Source: Streptomyces anulatus
Lineage (GTDB): Bacteria > Actinomycetota > Actinomycetes > Streptomycetales > Streptomycetaceae
Direction of reading: 5' to 3'
NCBI RefSeq assembly: GCF_000721175.1
Contig: NZ_JOEZ01000025.1
Location: 1 to 64,000, forward strand
DNA length: 64,000 nt
Made by a program: the position numbers and the translations under genes. Shown one piece after another: positions 17,061 through 25,317 of the stretch (its first letter is position 1; the number at the start of each line of letters is the position of its first letter). The notes beneath the pieces are model-generated. The model made no database searches, had not been told where the DNA came from, and was given only the letters and a program-made list of their open reading frames with translations.

Positions 17061-17989
17061 GCCTCACCGAAGCGCCGCCCGCGCCCCCCTCGCAGCCCGA
17101 GGAGCTGAGGCTCCGCAAGCCCTCCACCCGCAAACGGCTCGTCCCCTACTGGCTGCTGCTCCCCGGCATCCTCTGGCTGCTCGTCTTCTTCGCCCTGCCG
17201 CTCGTCTACCAGGCCTCCACCTCCGTACAGACCGGCTCGCTGGAGCAGGGCTTCGAGGTCACCTGGCACTTCCAGACGTACGTGGACGCGCTGCGCGAGT
17301 ACTACCCACAGTTCATCCGGTCCCTGCTGTACGCGGGCACCGCCACGGTCCTGTGCCTGGTGCTGGGCTACCCGCTCGCCTACCTCATCGCCTTCAAGGC
17401 GGGCCGCTGGCGCAACCTGGTCCTCGTGCTGGTCATCGCACCGTTCTTCACCAGCTTCCTCATCCGTACACTGGCGTGGAAGACGATCCTCGCCGACGGC
17501 GGCGCGGTCGTGGACGTGCTCAACACCCTCCACGTCCTGGACGTCACCAGCTGGCTCGGCTGGACCGAGTCCAACCGGGTCCTGGCCACGCCGATGGCCG
17601 TCGTCTGCGGCCTCACGTACAACTTCCTGCCGTTCATGATCCTGCCGCTCTACACCTCGCTGGAGCGGATCGACGGCCGGCTGCACGAGGCGGCGGGAGA
17701 CCTCTACGCCACCCCCGCCACCACGTTCCGCAAGGTGACCTTCCCGCTCTCCATGCCCGGCGTCGTCTCCGGCACGCTGCTGACCTTCATCCCGGCCAGC
17801 GGCGACTACGTCAACGCGGAACTCCTCGGCTCCACCGACACCAAGATGGTCGGCAGCGTCATCCAGAGCCAGTTCCTGCGGGTCCTGGACTATCCGACGG
17901 CCGCCGCGCTCTCGTTCATCCTCATGGCGATCGTCCTGCTGGCGGTCACCTTCTACATCCGCCGCTCCGGGACGGAGGACCTGGTCTGA
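17057..17989 (+). CDS. potB: Polyamine ABC transporter permease
   Basis: A 310-residue inner-membrane permease with about six helices; the first is YWLLLPGILWLLVFFALPLV. The EAA loop that docks on PotA is EAAGDLYATPATTFRKVTFP. AWKTILADGG and FIPASGDYVNAELLG are typical of PotB. The GTG start at 17057 overlaps potA, and the stop shares one base with the potC start (TGATG), so translation is coupled along the permease genes. Confidence 0.93.
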
Positions 17990-18792
17990 TGCCCGTACTG
18001 CGCTGGATACGCCGGAACCTGATCGTCATCGCGGGTCTGCTGACCCTCGCGTACATGATCCTTCCGAACCTCGTCGTGATGGTGTTCTCGTTCAACAAGC
18101 CGAACGGGCGCTTCAACTACGCCTGGCAGCGGTTCTCGCTGGACGCCTGGAAGGACCCGTGCGGCGTCGCCGACCTCTGCGGCTCGCTCTCCCTCTCGCT
18201 CCAGATCGCCTTCTGGGCGACGCTCGGGGCGACCGCGCTCGGCACGATGGTCGCCTTCGCGCTGGTCCGCTACCGCTTCCGGGCGCGCGGCGCGATCAGC
18301 TCGCTGATCTTCCTGCCGATGGCGATGCCCGAGGTCGTCATGGCCGCGTCGCTGCTCACGCTGTTCCTGAACATGGGCGCCCAGCTCGGCTTCTGGACCG
18401 TGCTGATCGCGCACATCATGTTCTGCCTCAGCTTCGTGGTGACGGCCGTCAAGGCGCGCGTCATGTCGATGGACCCACGCCTGGAGGAAGCCGCCCGCGA
18501 CCTGTACGCCGGTCCCGTGCAGACCTTCGTACGGGTGACCCTCCCGATCGCCGCACCGGGAATCGCGGCAGGAGCGCTACTGGCCTTCGCGCTCTCGTTC
18601 GACGATTTCATCATCACGAATTTCAACGCGGGCTCCACCGTCACGTTCCCCATGTTCGTCTGGGGTTCGGCACAGCGCGGCACGCCCGTGCAGATCAACG
18701 TCATCGGCACCGCCATGTTCGTCATTGCGGTAACGGTGGTTCTCGCCGGCCAGGTCATAGCGAGCCGGCGCAAGAACAACGCTCGACCCTGA
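17989..18792 (+). CDS. potC: Polyamine ABC transporter permease
   Basis: A 267-residue partner permease with six hydrophobic helices. The EAA loop is EEAARDLYAGPVQTFVRVTLP, and LAFALSFDDFIITNF is the PotC hallmark before the last helices. The N-terminal periplasmic segment is short, and LDAWKDPCGVADLCGSL holds two Cys that might form a disulfide outside. It starts with TGATG coupling to potB. The FAD oxidase gene follows after 23 bases. Confidence 0.93.
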   Translation: MPVLRWIRRNLIVIAGLLTLAYMILPNLVVMVFSFNKPNGRFNYAWQRFSLDAWKDPCGVADLCGSLSLSLQIAFWATLGATALGTMVAFALVRYRFRARGAISSLIFLPMAMPEVVMAASLLTLFLNMGAQLGFWTVLIAHIMFCLSFVVTAVKARVMSMDPRLEEAARDLYAGPVQTFVRVTLPIAAPGIAAGALLAFALSFDDFIITNFNAGSTVTFPMFVWGSAQRGTPVQINVIGTAMFVIAVTVVLAGQVIASRRKNNARP

Positions 18793-18815
18793 AATTCCCG
18801 AAGGAGTTGGAAACC

Positions 18816-20231
18816 ATGGCCCCAGCCGCCATGCGTACCGCTGCACAATCGATCGCCGGCGCCAAGCCGGTCTCCTACTGGCTCGACGACCCGGCCAGAC
18901 CCGATGCGCTCCCCGCCCTCACCGGCGACGAGCACACCGACCTGCTGGTCATCGGCGGCGGCTACAGCGGACTGTGGACCGCGCTCATCGCCAAGGAGCG
19001 CGACCCCGACCGCGACGTCGTCCTCATCGAGGGGCACGAGGTGGGCTGGGCCGCCTCGGGCCGCAACGGCGGCTTCTGCGCCGCCTCCCTCACCCACGGC
19101 CTGGCCAACGGCATGGAGCGCTGGCCCGACGAGATCGCGAAACTGGAGGAACTGGGAGAGCGGAACCTCGACGCCATCGAGGCCGCCGTCGCCCGCTACA
19201 AGATCGACTGCGAGTTCGAGCGGACCGGCGAGATCGATGTCGCCACCGAGCCCCACCAGCTCGAAGAGCTGCGGGAATGGCACGAGGAGATCCAGCGGCT
19301 CGGCATCACCGGCGTGGACTTCCTGGACCGCGACGCCCTGCGCGCCGAGGTCGACTCGCCCACCTTCCTCGGCGGGCTCTGGGACCGGCGCGGCGTCGCG
19401 ATGCTGCACCCGGCGAAGCTCGCCTGGGGCCTGAAGCGGGCCTGCCTGGAGCTCGGCGTCCGGATCCACGAGCACACGCGCGGGCTCGACCTGGTCCGCT
19501 CCGGCACCGGGATGGCGGTCCGCACCCCGTACGGCCGGGTCTTCGCCCGCCGCGTCGCGCTCGGCACCAACATCTTCCCGTCGCTCGTCAAGCGGGTCAG
19601 GCCGTACACCGTGCCGGTCTACGACTACGCGCTGATGACCGAACCGCTCACCCCCGAGCAGCTCGATTCCATCGGCTGGCAGGGGCGCCAGGGACTCGGC
19701 GACAGCGCCAATCAGTTCCACTACTTCCGGCTTTCCGCGGACAACCGGATCCTGTGGGGCGGATACGACGCGATCTATCCGTACGGGGGCCGGCTCAGCG
19801 CCGATCTCGATCAGCGCCCGGAGACGTTCCTGAAACTCGCGGAGCAGTTCTTCACGTGTTTTCCGCAGCTTTCCGGGCTGGGTTTCTCGCACGCCTGGGG
19901 CGGCGCGATCGACACCTGTTCCCGGTTCACGGCCTTTTTCGGCACGGCCCACCAGGGGCGGGTCGCGTACGCCGCCGGATTCACCGGACTCGGCGTCGGA
20001 TCCACCCGCTTCGGGGCCGATGTGATGCTCGACCTGCTCCCCGGGGAGGAGACCGAACGGACCCGGCTGGAGATGGTCCGCTCCAGGCCGATGCCCTTCC
20101 CGCCGGAACCCTTCGCCTGGGCCGGGATCGAGATCACCAAGCGGTCCCTGGCCCGCGCCGACAGCAACGGCGGGCACCGCAATCTGTGGCTGAAGACCAT
20201 GGACAAGCTGGGTCTCGGCTTCGACAGCTGA
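18816..20231 (+). CDS. FAD-dependent amine oxidase, DadA/PuuB-like
   Basis: A 471-residue DAO-fold flavoenzyme. LLVIGGGYSGLWTALIAKE is the FAD dinucleotide-binding motif, VGWAASGRNGGFCAA the second conserved FAD stretch, and AYAAGFTGLGVGSTRFGAD the C-terminal FAD contact. The closest well-known relatives are gamma-glutamylputrescine oxidase and glycine/D-amino-acid oxidases. In this operon the likely role is oxidative deamination of an imported polyamine or its glutamyl conjugate, producing the aldehyde used by the first gene (inference). No signal peptide is seen. ATG 18816 has AAGGAG at 18801-18806. Confidence 0.9.
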   Translation: MAPAAMRTAAQSIAGAKPVSYWLDDPARPDALPALTGDEHTDLLVIGGGYSGLWTALIAKERDPDRDVVLIEGHEVGWAASGRNGGFCAASLTHGLANGMERWPDEIAKLEELGERNLDAIEAAVARYKIDCEFERTGEIDVATEPHQLEELREWHEEIQRLGITGVDFLDRDALRAEVDSPTFLGGLWDRRGVAMLHPAKLAWGLKRACLELGVRIHEHTRGLDLVRSGTGMAVRTPYGRVFARRVALGTNIFPSLVKRVRPYTVPVYDYALMTEPLTPEQLDSIGWQGRQGLGDSANQFHYFRLSADNRILWGGYDAIYPYGGRLSADLDQRPETFLKLAEQFFTCFPQLSGLGFSHAWGGAIDTCSRFTAFFGTAHQGRVAYAAGFTGLGVGSTRFGADVMLDLLPGEETERTRLEMVRSRPMPFPPEPFAWAGIEITKRSLARADSNGGHRNLWLKTMDKLGLGFDS

Positions 20232-20377
20232 GCTGCGCCCGCAGCGGAGCGGATGCTGTGATCCACTTCACTACCCACTGGTAGCCCCAATCCGCGTCAT
20301 GGTCGGGGCCGAACCTCCTCTCGTACGTGTACGCCCCGGCGGAACTCCGCCGGGGTCATGCCAACGGGAGGCTGGTC

Positions 20378-20851
20378 ATGACCGGTTCGGGAACGAAAGC
20401 CGCGGTCGAATGGCTCACATCGGTGGCGCCGGACCCGGCGGCCTGCCGGTGGGAGTGGGAGCGCAACCCCCAGGGGATCGCGCTTCTTCCCGCCGGCAAG
20501 CGCTGGGACGTCCTGATCCTCCCGGGCGAGCTGGGCCGTCCGACGCTCGACGTCCTCACCCGCCTGATCGACCGCCCGGGCCCCGTACTCGCCGACTCCG
20601 GCCAGTCCCGCACGGGCTTCTTCGTCCCGCCGGGCACCGTCTCCCGCTGGATCGGCACCGGGATCAGGGGCTGTGGTCAGGGCACCTGGATCGTCGTCCC
20701 GTATCCGGGACGGGCCGCCGGGGGAGTGCGCTGGCTGGTCCGGCCGGACGGATGGGGGACCCTCACCGACGCCGGAATCCTCGAACTCGCCATGCACGAG
20801 GCGGCGGGCGCCGCGGCCTGGGACGCCCGCGAGAAGCGCCCGGAGGGCTGA
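20378..20851 (+). CDS. Hypothetical protein
   Basis: A 157-residue soluble protein that I cannot assign firmly. It reads as a compact alpha/beta fold: CRWEWERNPQGIALLPAGKRWDVLILPGE, then PVLADSGQSRTGFFVPPGT, ARGWIVVPYP-like TWIVVPYPGRAAGGVRWLV, and LELAMHEAAGAAAWDA at the end. The pattern faintly recalls the N-terminal domain of bifunctional DNA primase/polymerase proteins found as stand-alone short proteins in Streptomyces, but catalytic residues are not evident. ATG 20378 has GGGAGG at 20366-20371. It lies between the polyamine operon and the chitinase, with no clear tie to either. Confidence 0.7.
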   Translation: MTGSGTKAAVEWLTSVAPDPAACRWEWERNPQGIALLPAGKRWDVLILPGELGRPTLDVLTRLIDRPGPVLADSGQSRTGFFVPPGTVSRWIGTGIRGCGQGTWIVVPYPGRAAGGVRWLVRPDGWGTLTDAGILELAMHEAAGAAAWDAREKRPEG

Positions 20852-20867
20852 GCCGGCGCCAGAGGTC

Positions 20868-20896
20868 TTGACAACCTGATTGGTCTGGACCATGTT
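20868..20896 (+). promoter_or_regulatory. Chitinase promoter with DasR-type operator
   Basis: TTGACA (20868-20873) and CATGTT (20891-20896) with a 17-base spacer form a strong promoter. The spacer and -10 carry ATTGGTCTGGACCATG (20879-20894), a near-perfect match to the dre consensus ACTGGTCTAGACCACT bound by the GntR regulator DasR, which represses chitin and GlcNAc genes until amino-sugar phosphates accumulate (established in Streptomyces). Confidence 0.8.
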
Positions 20897-20940
20897 GTGC
20901 GCACGCCACACCACCAATTTCCCCCCGCGCGGAGGCTGTT

Positions 20941-22764
20941 GTGGAACGCACCGGACCAACCGTCAGATCTTCCAGACTTCTGGCCGTCTGCTCGGCCACC
21001 CTGATCGCCGTCGGAGCCCTGGTCGTCTCGGCCCCGGCGGTGGGCGCCGCCGACGCGGACCTGGTGCGCAACGGGGGCTTCGAGGCCGGCCTGGACGGCT
21101 GGAGGTGCGCGAACTCCAGCGGGGCGGCCGTCACCGCGCCCAAGCGCAGCGGCACCTCCGCGCTCAAGGCGACCCCGGCCGGCAGCGACCACGCCAAGTG
21201 CTCCCAGACCATCACCGTCAGGCCCAACTCCTCGTACACACTGAGCGCCTGGGTGCAGGGCAGCTACGTCTACCTCGGCGCGTCCGGCACCGGGACCACC
21301 GACGTGTCCACCTGGACCCAGTCCCCCGGTACGTGGAAGCAGCTCACCACCACCTTCACGACCGGCCCCTCCACCACCTCCGTGAGCGTCCACACCCACG
21401 GCTGGTACGGCACCCCGGCCTACTACGCCGACGACCTCACCCTCGTCGGCCCCGGCGGCGAGCCCGTGGTGATCCCGGCCGCCCCCGCCGGCCTGAGGAC
21501 CACCGCGCTCACCGACTCCTCCGTCGCGCTCTCCTGGAACGCCGTCTCCGGCGCGAGCGGCTACCACGTCTACCGCGGCGGTACGAAGGTCGCCACGGCC
21601 ACCGGGCCGTCCGCCACCGTGACGGGCCTGACGCCCTCCACCGCGTACAGCTTCCAGGTCACCGCCACCAACGCGGCCGGCGAATCCGCGAAGTCGGCCG
21701 CCGTCACCGCGACCACCACGGAGGGCGGCGGAGGCGGCGGCCCGAAGCTCCCGGCCCGCGCGCTCGTCGGCTATCTGCACTCCAGCTTCGCCAACGGCTC
21801 CGGCTACACCCGGATGGCCGACGTGCCCGACTCCTGGGACGTCATCAACCTCGCCTTCGGCGAACCGACCTCCGTCACCTCCGGCGACATCCGCTTCGCG
21901 CTCTGCCCGGTCGCCGAGTGCCCGAACGTCGAGTCCGAGGCGGAGTTCACGGCCGCGATCAAGGCCAAGCAGGCGGCGGGCAAGAAGGTGCTGATCTCGA
22001 TCGGCGGCCAGAACGGACAGGTGCAGCTCGGTTCCACCGCCGCCCGGGACGCCTTCGTCACCTCGGTCTCGAAGATCATCGACACCTACGGTCTCGACGG
22101 CCTCGACATCGACTTCGAGGGCCACTCGCTCTCCCTGAACACCGGCGACACCGACTTCCGCAGCCCCACCACACCGGTGATCGTCAACCTGATCTCCGCG
22201 GTGAAGACGCTCAAGGCGAAGTACGGCCCAAACTTCGTCCTCACGATGGCGCCCGAGACCTTCTTCGTGCAGCTCGGCTACCAGTTCTACGGCTCCGGCC
22301 CCTGGGGCGGCCAGGACCCGCGCGCCGGTTCCTATCTGCCGGTCATCCACGCCCTGCGCGACGACCTGACCCTGCTGCACGTCCAGGACTACAACTCGGG
22401 CCCGATCATGGGCCTGGACAACCAGTACCACTCGATGGGCGGCGCGGACTTCCACATCGCCATGACCGACATGCTGCTCGCGGGCTTCCCGGTGGCGGGC
22501 GACACGAGCAAGGTCTTCCCGGGACTGCGCCCCGACCAGGTCGCCATCGGCCTGCCGGCCTCCACCCAGGCGGGCAACGGCCACACCTCACCGGCCGAGG
22601 TCGACAAGGCGCTCGACTGTCTGATCAAGAAGACCGGCTGCGGCTCCTACCAGACCCACGGGACCTGGTCCGACCTGCGCGGCCTGATGACCTGGTCCAT
22701 CAACTGGGACCGCTTCAACAACTGGGAGTTCTCGAGGAACTTCGACGCCTACTTCGGCAACTGA
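20941..22764 (+). CDS. Secreted GH18 chitinase with CBM and fibronectin III domain
   Basis: A 607-residue exoenzyme. A Sec signal (SRLLAVCSATLIAVGALVVS, cleavage near AVGAAD) is followed by a carbohydrate-binding module at about 40-170 (LVRNGGFEAGLDGWRC opens it). A fibronectin type III domain runs from about 180 to 260 (TALTDSSVALSWNAVSGASG), then a Gly linker, then the GH18 barrel at about 275-607. The catalytic DxxDxDxE is D386-GLDIDF-E393, and KKVLISIGGQNG is the substrate-site strand. It cleaves chitin outside the cell. GTG 20941 has GGAGG. Its last 50 bases overlap the end of the opposite-strand PAP2 gene. Confidence 0.93.
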   Translation: MERTGPTVRSSRLLAVCSATLIAVGALVVSAPAVGAADADLVRNGGFEAGLDGWRCANSSGAAVTAPKRSGTSALKATPAGSDHAKCSQTITVRPNSSYTLSAWVQGSYVYLGASGTGTTDVSTWTQSPGTWKQLTTTFTTGPSTTSVSVHTHGWYGTPAYYADDLTLVGPGGEPVVIPAAPAGLRTTALTDSSVALSWNAVSGASGYHVYRGGTKVATATGPSATVTGLTPSTAYSFQVTATNAAGESAKSAAVTATTTEGGGGGGPKLPARALVGYLHSSFANGSGYTRMADVPDSWDVINLAFGEPTSVTSGDIRFALCPVAECPNVESEAEFTAAIKAKQAAGKKVLISIGGQNGQVQLGSTAARDAFVTSVSKIIDTYGLDGLDIDFEGHSLSLNTGDTDFRSPTTPVIVNLISAVKTLKAKYGPNFVLTMAPETFFVQLGYQFYGSGPWGGQDPRAGSYLPVIHALRDDLTLLHVQDYNSGPIMGLDNQYHSMGGADFHIAMTDMLLAGFPVAGDTSKVFPGLRPDQVAIGLPASTQAGNGHTSPAEVDKALDCLIKKTGCGSYQTHGTWSDLRGLMTWSINWDRFNNWEFSRNFDAYFGN

Positions 22765-23563
22765 CCCACCACAGGGGCGCCAGCACCATCGGCCCCAGGC
22801 ACCAACTGGCCAGCACGTCCAGTGGCCAGTGGTAGCCGTGCAGCACCAGACCGATGCCCGTCGCCGTGGTCAGCAGGATCGCGGCGACGGGCATCATCCA
22901 CGCCCCGGACCAGGACGCCTCCCGCAGCCACGCCGGCCGGGGAAGGGCCAGCAGCACCAGGGCCGAGGCCCCGTACGCCACGGCGGCCGTCGCCGTATGA
23001 CCGGACGGGTAGTAGTTGACCGCCTCGGTCAGCGGGCCCTGCCGGGCGGTCGCCACCTTCAGCGGAATCACCAGCGCGGGCACCGCCGCCATGGTGAGGG
23101 CCGCGTACACGGCGAGCCGCAGGGCACGACACCACAGGGCGTACCCGATCACGACGGTCAGCACGGGAAGCGCCACCGGCATCCCGCCGAGGTCGGAGCA
23201 GAGCTGCGTCAGCGCGCCCGGCCCCCGCTCGAAGAGCTTCGCCCCCACGCGCTCGTCCAGCCGCAGGAGCGGACCGTCGACGGCGACCTGCCAGGTGATC
23301 AGCGCGAAGAGGAGTGCGAGCAGGCCGAGGACGCCGGAAACGAGAGGGGCCGGCCACCCGGGAACAGGGGGGGTTGTTCCGGGATGGCCGGCGAGATCGG
23401 TTCGCCGCGCGCCCCGGGGGGTGTGGGGCGGGCGGCCGTCCGATCGGTGAGGAGTCCCGGAGCCATCGGCTCCGGCATGCGCGAACGCACGCCCCGGGCG
23501 GTGCTGGGGAAGCCCCGGCCCGGAGTCGGCCGAGGTTTCCCGCGGTCGAGGTGTTTCTCTCAT
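22715..23563 (-). CDS. PAP2-superfamily membrane phosphatase-like protein
   Basis: A 282-residue protein with a disordered N-terminus and about five membrane helices from LVSGVLGLLALLFALITWQV onwards. Motif 1 is KVATARQGPL, motif 2 is NYYPSGHTATA, and motif 3 is HGYHWPLD. The Arg of motif 3 (SRxxxxxHxxxD) appears to be Leu, and motif 1 is loose, so activity on lipid phosphates is uncertain. ATG 23563 is used; GTG 23653 is possible, and neither has a good ribosome binding site. The stop lies 50 bases inside the chitinase gene on the other strand. Confidence 0.8.
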   Translation of the reverse strand: MRETPRPRETSADSGPGLPQHRPGRAFAHAGADGSGTPHRSDGRPPHTPRGARRTDLAGHPGTTPPVPGWPAPLVSGVLGLLALLFALITWQVAVDGPLLRLDERVGAKLFERGPGALTQLCSDLGGMPVALPVLTVVIGYALWCRALRLAVYAALTMAAVPALVIPLKVATARQGPLTEAVNYYPSGHTATAAVAYGASALVLLALPRPAWLREASWSGAWMMPVAAILLTTATGIGLVLHGYHWPLDVLASWCLGPMVLAPLWWVSCRSRRRSSSRTPSC

Positions 23564-23661
23564 CTGCAGAAACCGTACGGCAGCGGAGGGGTGGCCGACA
23601 GCCGCCACCGCCTCCCGCCATCGCCCCCGCACACGTTCTTCACAGGCCCTCACCCGGATGC

Positions 23662-23693
23662 CGGACGGAAGCGGCGAAAGGCCGCTCCGTCCG
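23662..23693 (-). terminator. Hairpin terminator of gabT
   Basis: CGGACGG-A-AGCGGC (23662-23675) pairs with GCCGCTCCGTCCG (23681-23693) around GAAAG, with one bulged A, about 40 bases past the gabT stop. Confidence 0.65.
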
Positions 23694-23733
23694 CATTCCG
23701 GTTCGAGTAATCCTCGGTCGGGTCTTCGACGGG

Positions 23734-25074
23734 TCAGAGCTGACCGAAAGCCTGCTCGATCAGGTCGAGGCCCTCGTTGAGCAGGTCCTCGCCGATCACC
23801 AGCGGCGGCAGGAAGCGCAGGACGTTGCCGTACGTACCGCAGGTGAGGACGAGCAGCCCCTCGGCGTGGCAGGCCTTCGCGAGCGCGCCGGCCGCCTCCG
23901 GGTTCGGGTCCTTCGTGCCGGACTTCACCAGCTCGATCGCGATCATCGCGCCGCGCCCGCGGATGTCGCCGATGATGTCGCCGTTGGGCAGTTTCGCCCG
24001 CATCTCGGCGAGGCGGCCCTTCATGACCTCCTCGATCCGCTTGGCCTTCCCGTTCAGGTCCAGCTCACGCATCGTCTCGATGGCCCCGAGCGCACCGGCG
24101 CAGGCCACCGGGTTTCCGCCGTACGTACCGCCCAGGCCGCCCGCGTGCGCGGCGTCCATGATCTCGGCGCGGCCGGTCACGGCGGACAGCGGCAGGCCGC
24201 CCGCGATGCCCTTGGCGGTGGTGATCAGGTCCGGGACGATGCCCTCGTCCTCGCAGGCGAACCACTGGCCGGTGCGGCAGAAGCCGGACTGGATCTCGTC
24301 CGCGACGAACACGATGCCGTTGTCCTTGGCGAACTGCGCGATCGCCGGGAGGAAGCCCTTGGCGGGCTCGATGAAGCCGCCCTCGCCGAGCACCGGCTCG
24401 ATGACGACCGCGGCGACGTTCTCCGCGCCGATCTGCTTGGTGATCTCGTCGATGGCCTGCGCGGACGCCTCGGCGCCGGCGTTCTCGGCACCGGTCGGCC
24501 AGCGGTAGCCGTAGGCGACCGGGACGCGGTAGACCTCGGGCGCGAACGGGCCGAAGCCCTGCTTGTACGGCATGTTCTTCGCCGTCATGCCCATGGTGAG
24601 GTTGGTGCGGCCGTGGTAGCCGTGGTCGAAGACGACGACGGCGGTGCGCTTGGTGTAGGCGCGGGCGATCTTCACCGCGTTCTCGACGGCCTCGGCGCCC
24701 GAGTTGAACAGCGCGGACTTCTTCGCGTGGTCGCCCGGCGTCAGCTCGGCGAGCTGCTCGCAGACCTCGACGTACCCCTCGTACGGCGTGACCATGAAAC
24801 AGGTGTGGGTGAAGTCCGCGAGCTGCGCGGAGGCACGGCGTACGACGGCCTCCGCGGAGGCGCCCACCGAGGTCACGGCGATCCCGGACCCGAAGTCGAT
24901 CAGCCGGTTGCCGTCCACGTCCTCGATGATCCCGCCGCCCGCACGGGCGGTGAACACCGGCAGGGTGGAGCCCACACCTGCGGCGACGGCCGCGACTCGG
25001 CGAGCCTGCAGCAGAGCCGACTTCGGGCCGGGGATGGCAGTGACGACGCGGCGCTCCTGCGGGATTGCGGTCAT
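23734..25074 (-). CDS. gabT: 4-aminobutyrate aminotransferase
   Basis: A 446-residue class III PLP aminotransferase. The PLP lysine is K288 in LITTAKGIAGGLPLSAV. NSGAEAVENAVKIAR is the phosphate loop, VVIEPVLGEGGF the 2-oxoglutarate-side motif, and ADEIQSGFCRTGQWFA holds the cofactor Asp. It transfers the amino group of GABA to 2-oxoglutarate, giving succinate semialdehyde, the natural continuation of the polyamine pathway encoded nearby. Length matches actinobacterial GabT. ATG 25074 has AGGAGC six bases upstream. It is divergent from the VirD4-like gene, and the PucR gene lies 2.8 kb away. Confidence 0.93.
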   Translation of the reverse strand: MTAIPQERRVVTAIPGPKSALLQARRVAAVAAGVGSTLPVFTARAGGGIIEDVDGNRLIDFGSGIAVTSVGASAEAVVRRASAQLADFTHTCFMVTPYEGYVEVCEQLAELTPGDHAKKSALFNSGAEAVENAVKIARAYTKRTAVVVFDHGYHGRTNLTMGMTAKNMPYKQGFGPFAPEVYRVPVAYGYRWPTGAENAGAEASAQAIDEITKQIGAENVAAVVIEPVLGEGGFIEPAKGFLPAIAQFAKDNGIVFVADEIQSGFCRTGQWFACEDEGIVPDLITTAKGIAGGLPLSAVTGRAEIMDAAHAGGLGGTYGGNPVACAGALGAIETMRELDLNGKAKRIEEVMKGRLAEMRAKLPNGDIIGDIRGRGAMIAIELVKSGTKDPNPEAAGALAKACHAEGLLVLTCGTYGNVLRFLPPLVIGEDLLNEGLDLIEQAFGQL

Positions 25075-25183
25075 GAGGGGCTCCTGGGGGGTGTTTCGGA
25101 CGCTCTTCTTTCTGCAGGCTAGGGGTGGGGGAGGGGTGCGGGCATGCTCCGATCGGGAGTGGTGGGGGCGTGTCCTTGTCCTT

Positions 25184-25205
25184 GGCGGACAGATGGCGGA
25201 CAGAT
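25184..25205. repeat. Two tandem copies of an 11-base unit
   Basis: GGCGGACAGAT is repeated exactly at 25184-25194 and 25195-25205, in the 243-base divergent region between gabT and the VirD4-like gene. It may be a regulator site in direct-repeat form or simple replication slippage. Confidence 0.6.
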
Positions 25206-25317
25206 GGCGTCATGAGGCGGTCCGGGAACCGGGAATGACCATGAACCGCCGACCCCGGGTACTAGATTGAGCGTCTGCACCGAGATACCGCCTTGGCACG
25301 TCAGGGGAGCAGTGGCA

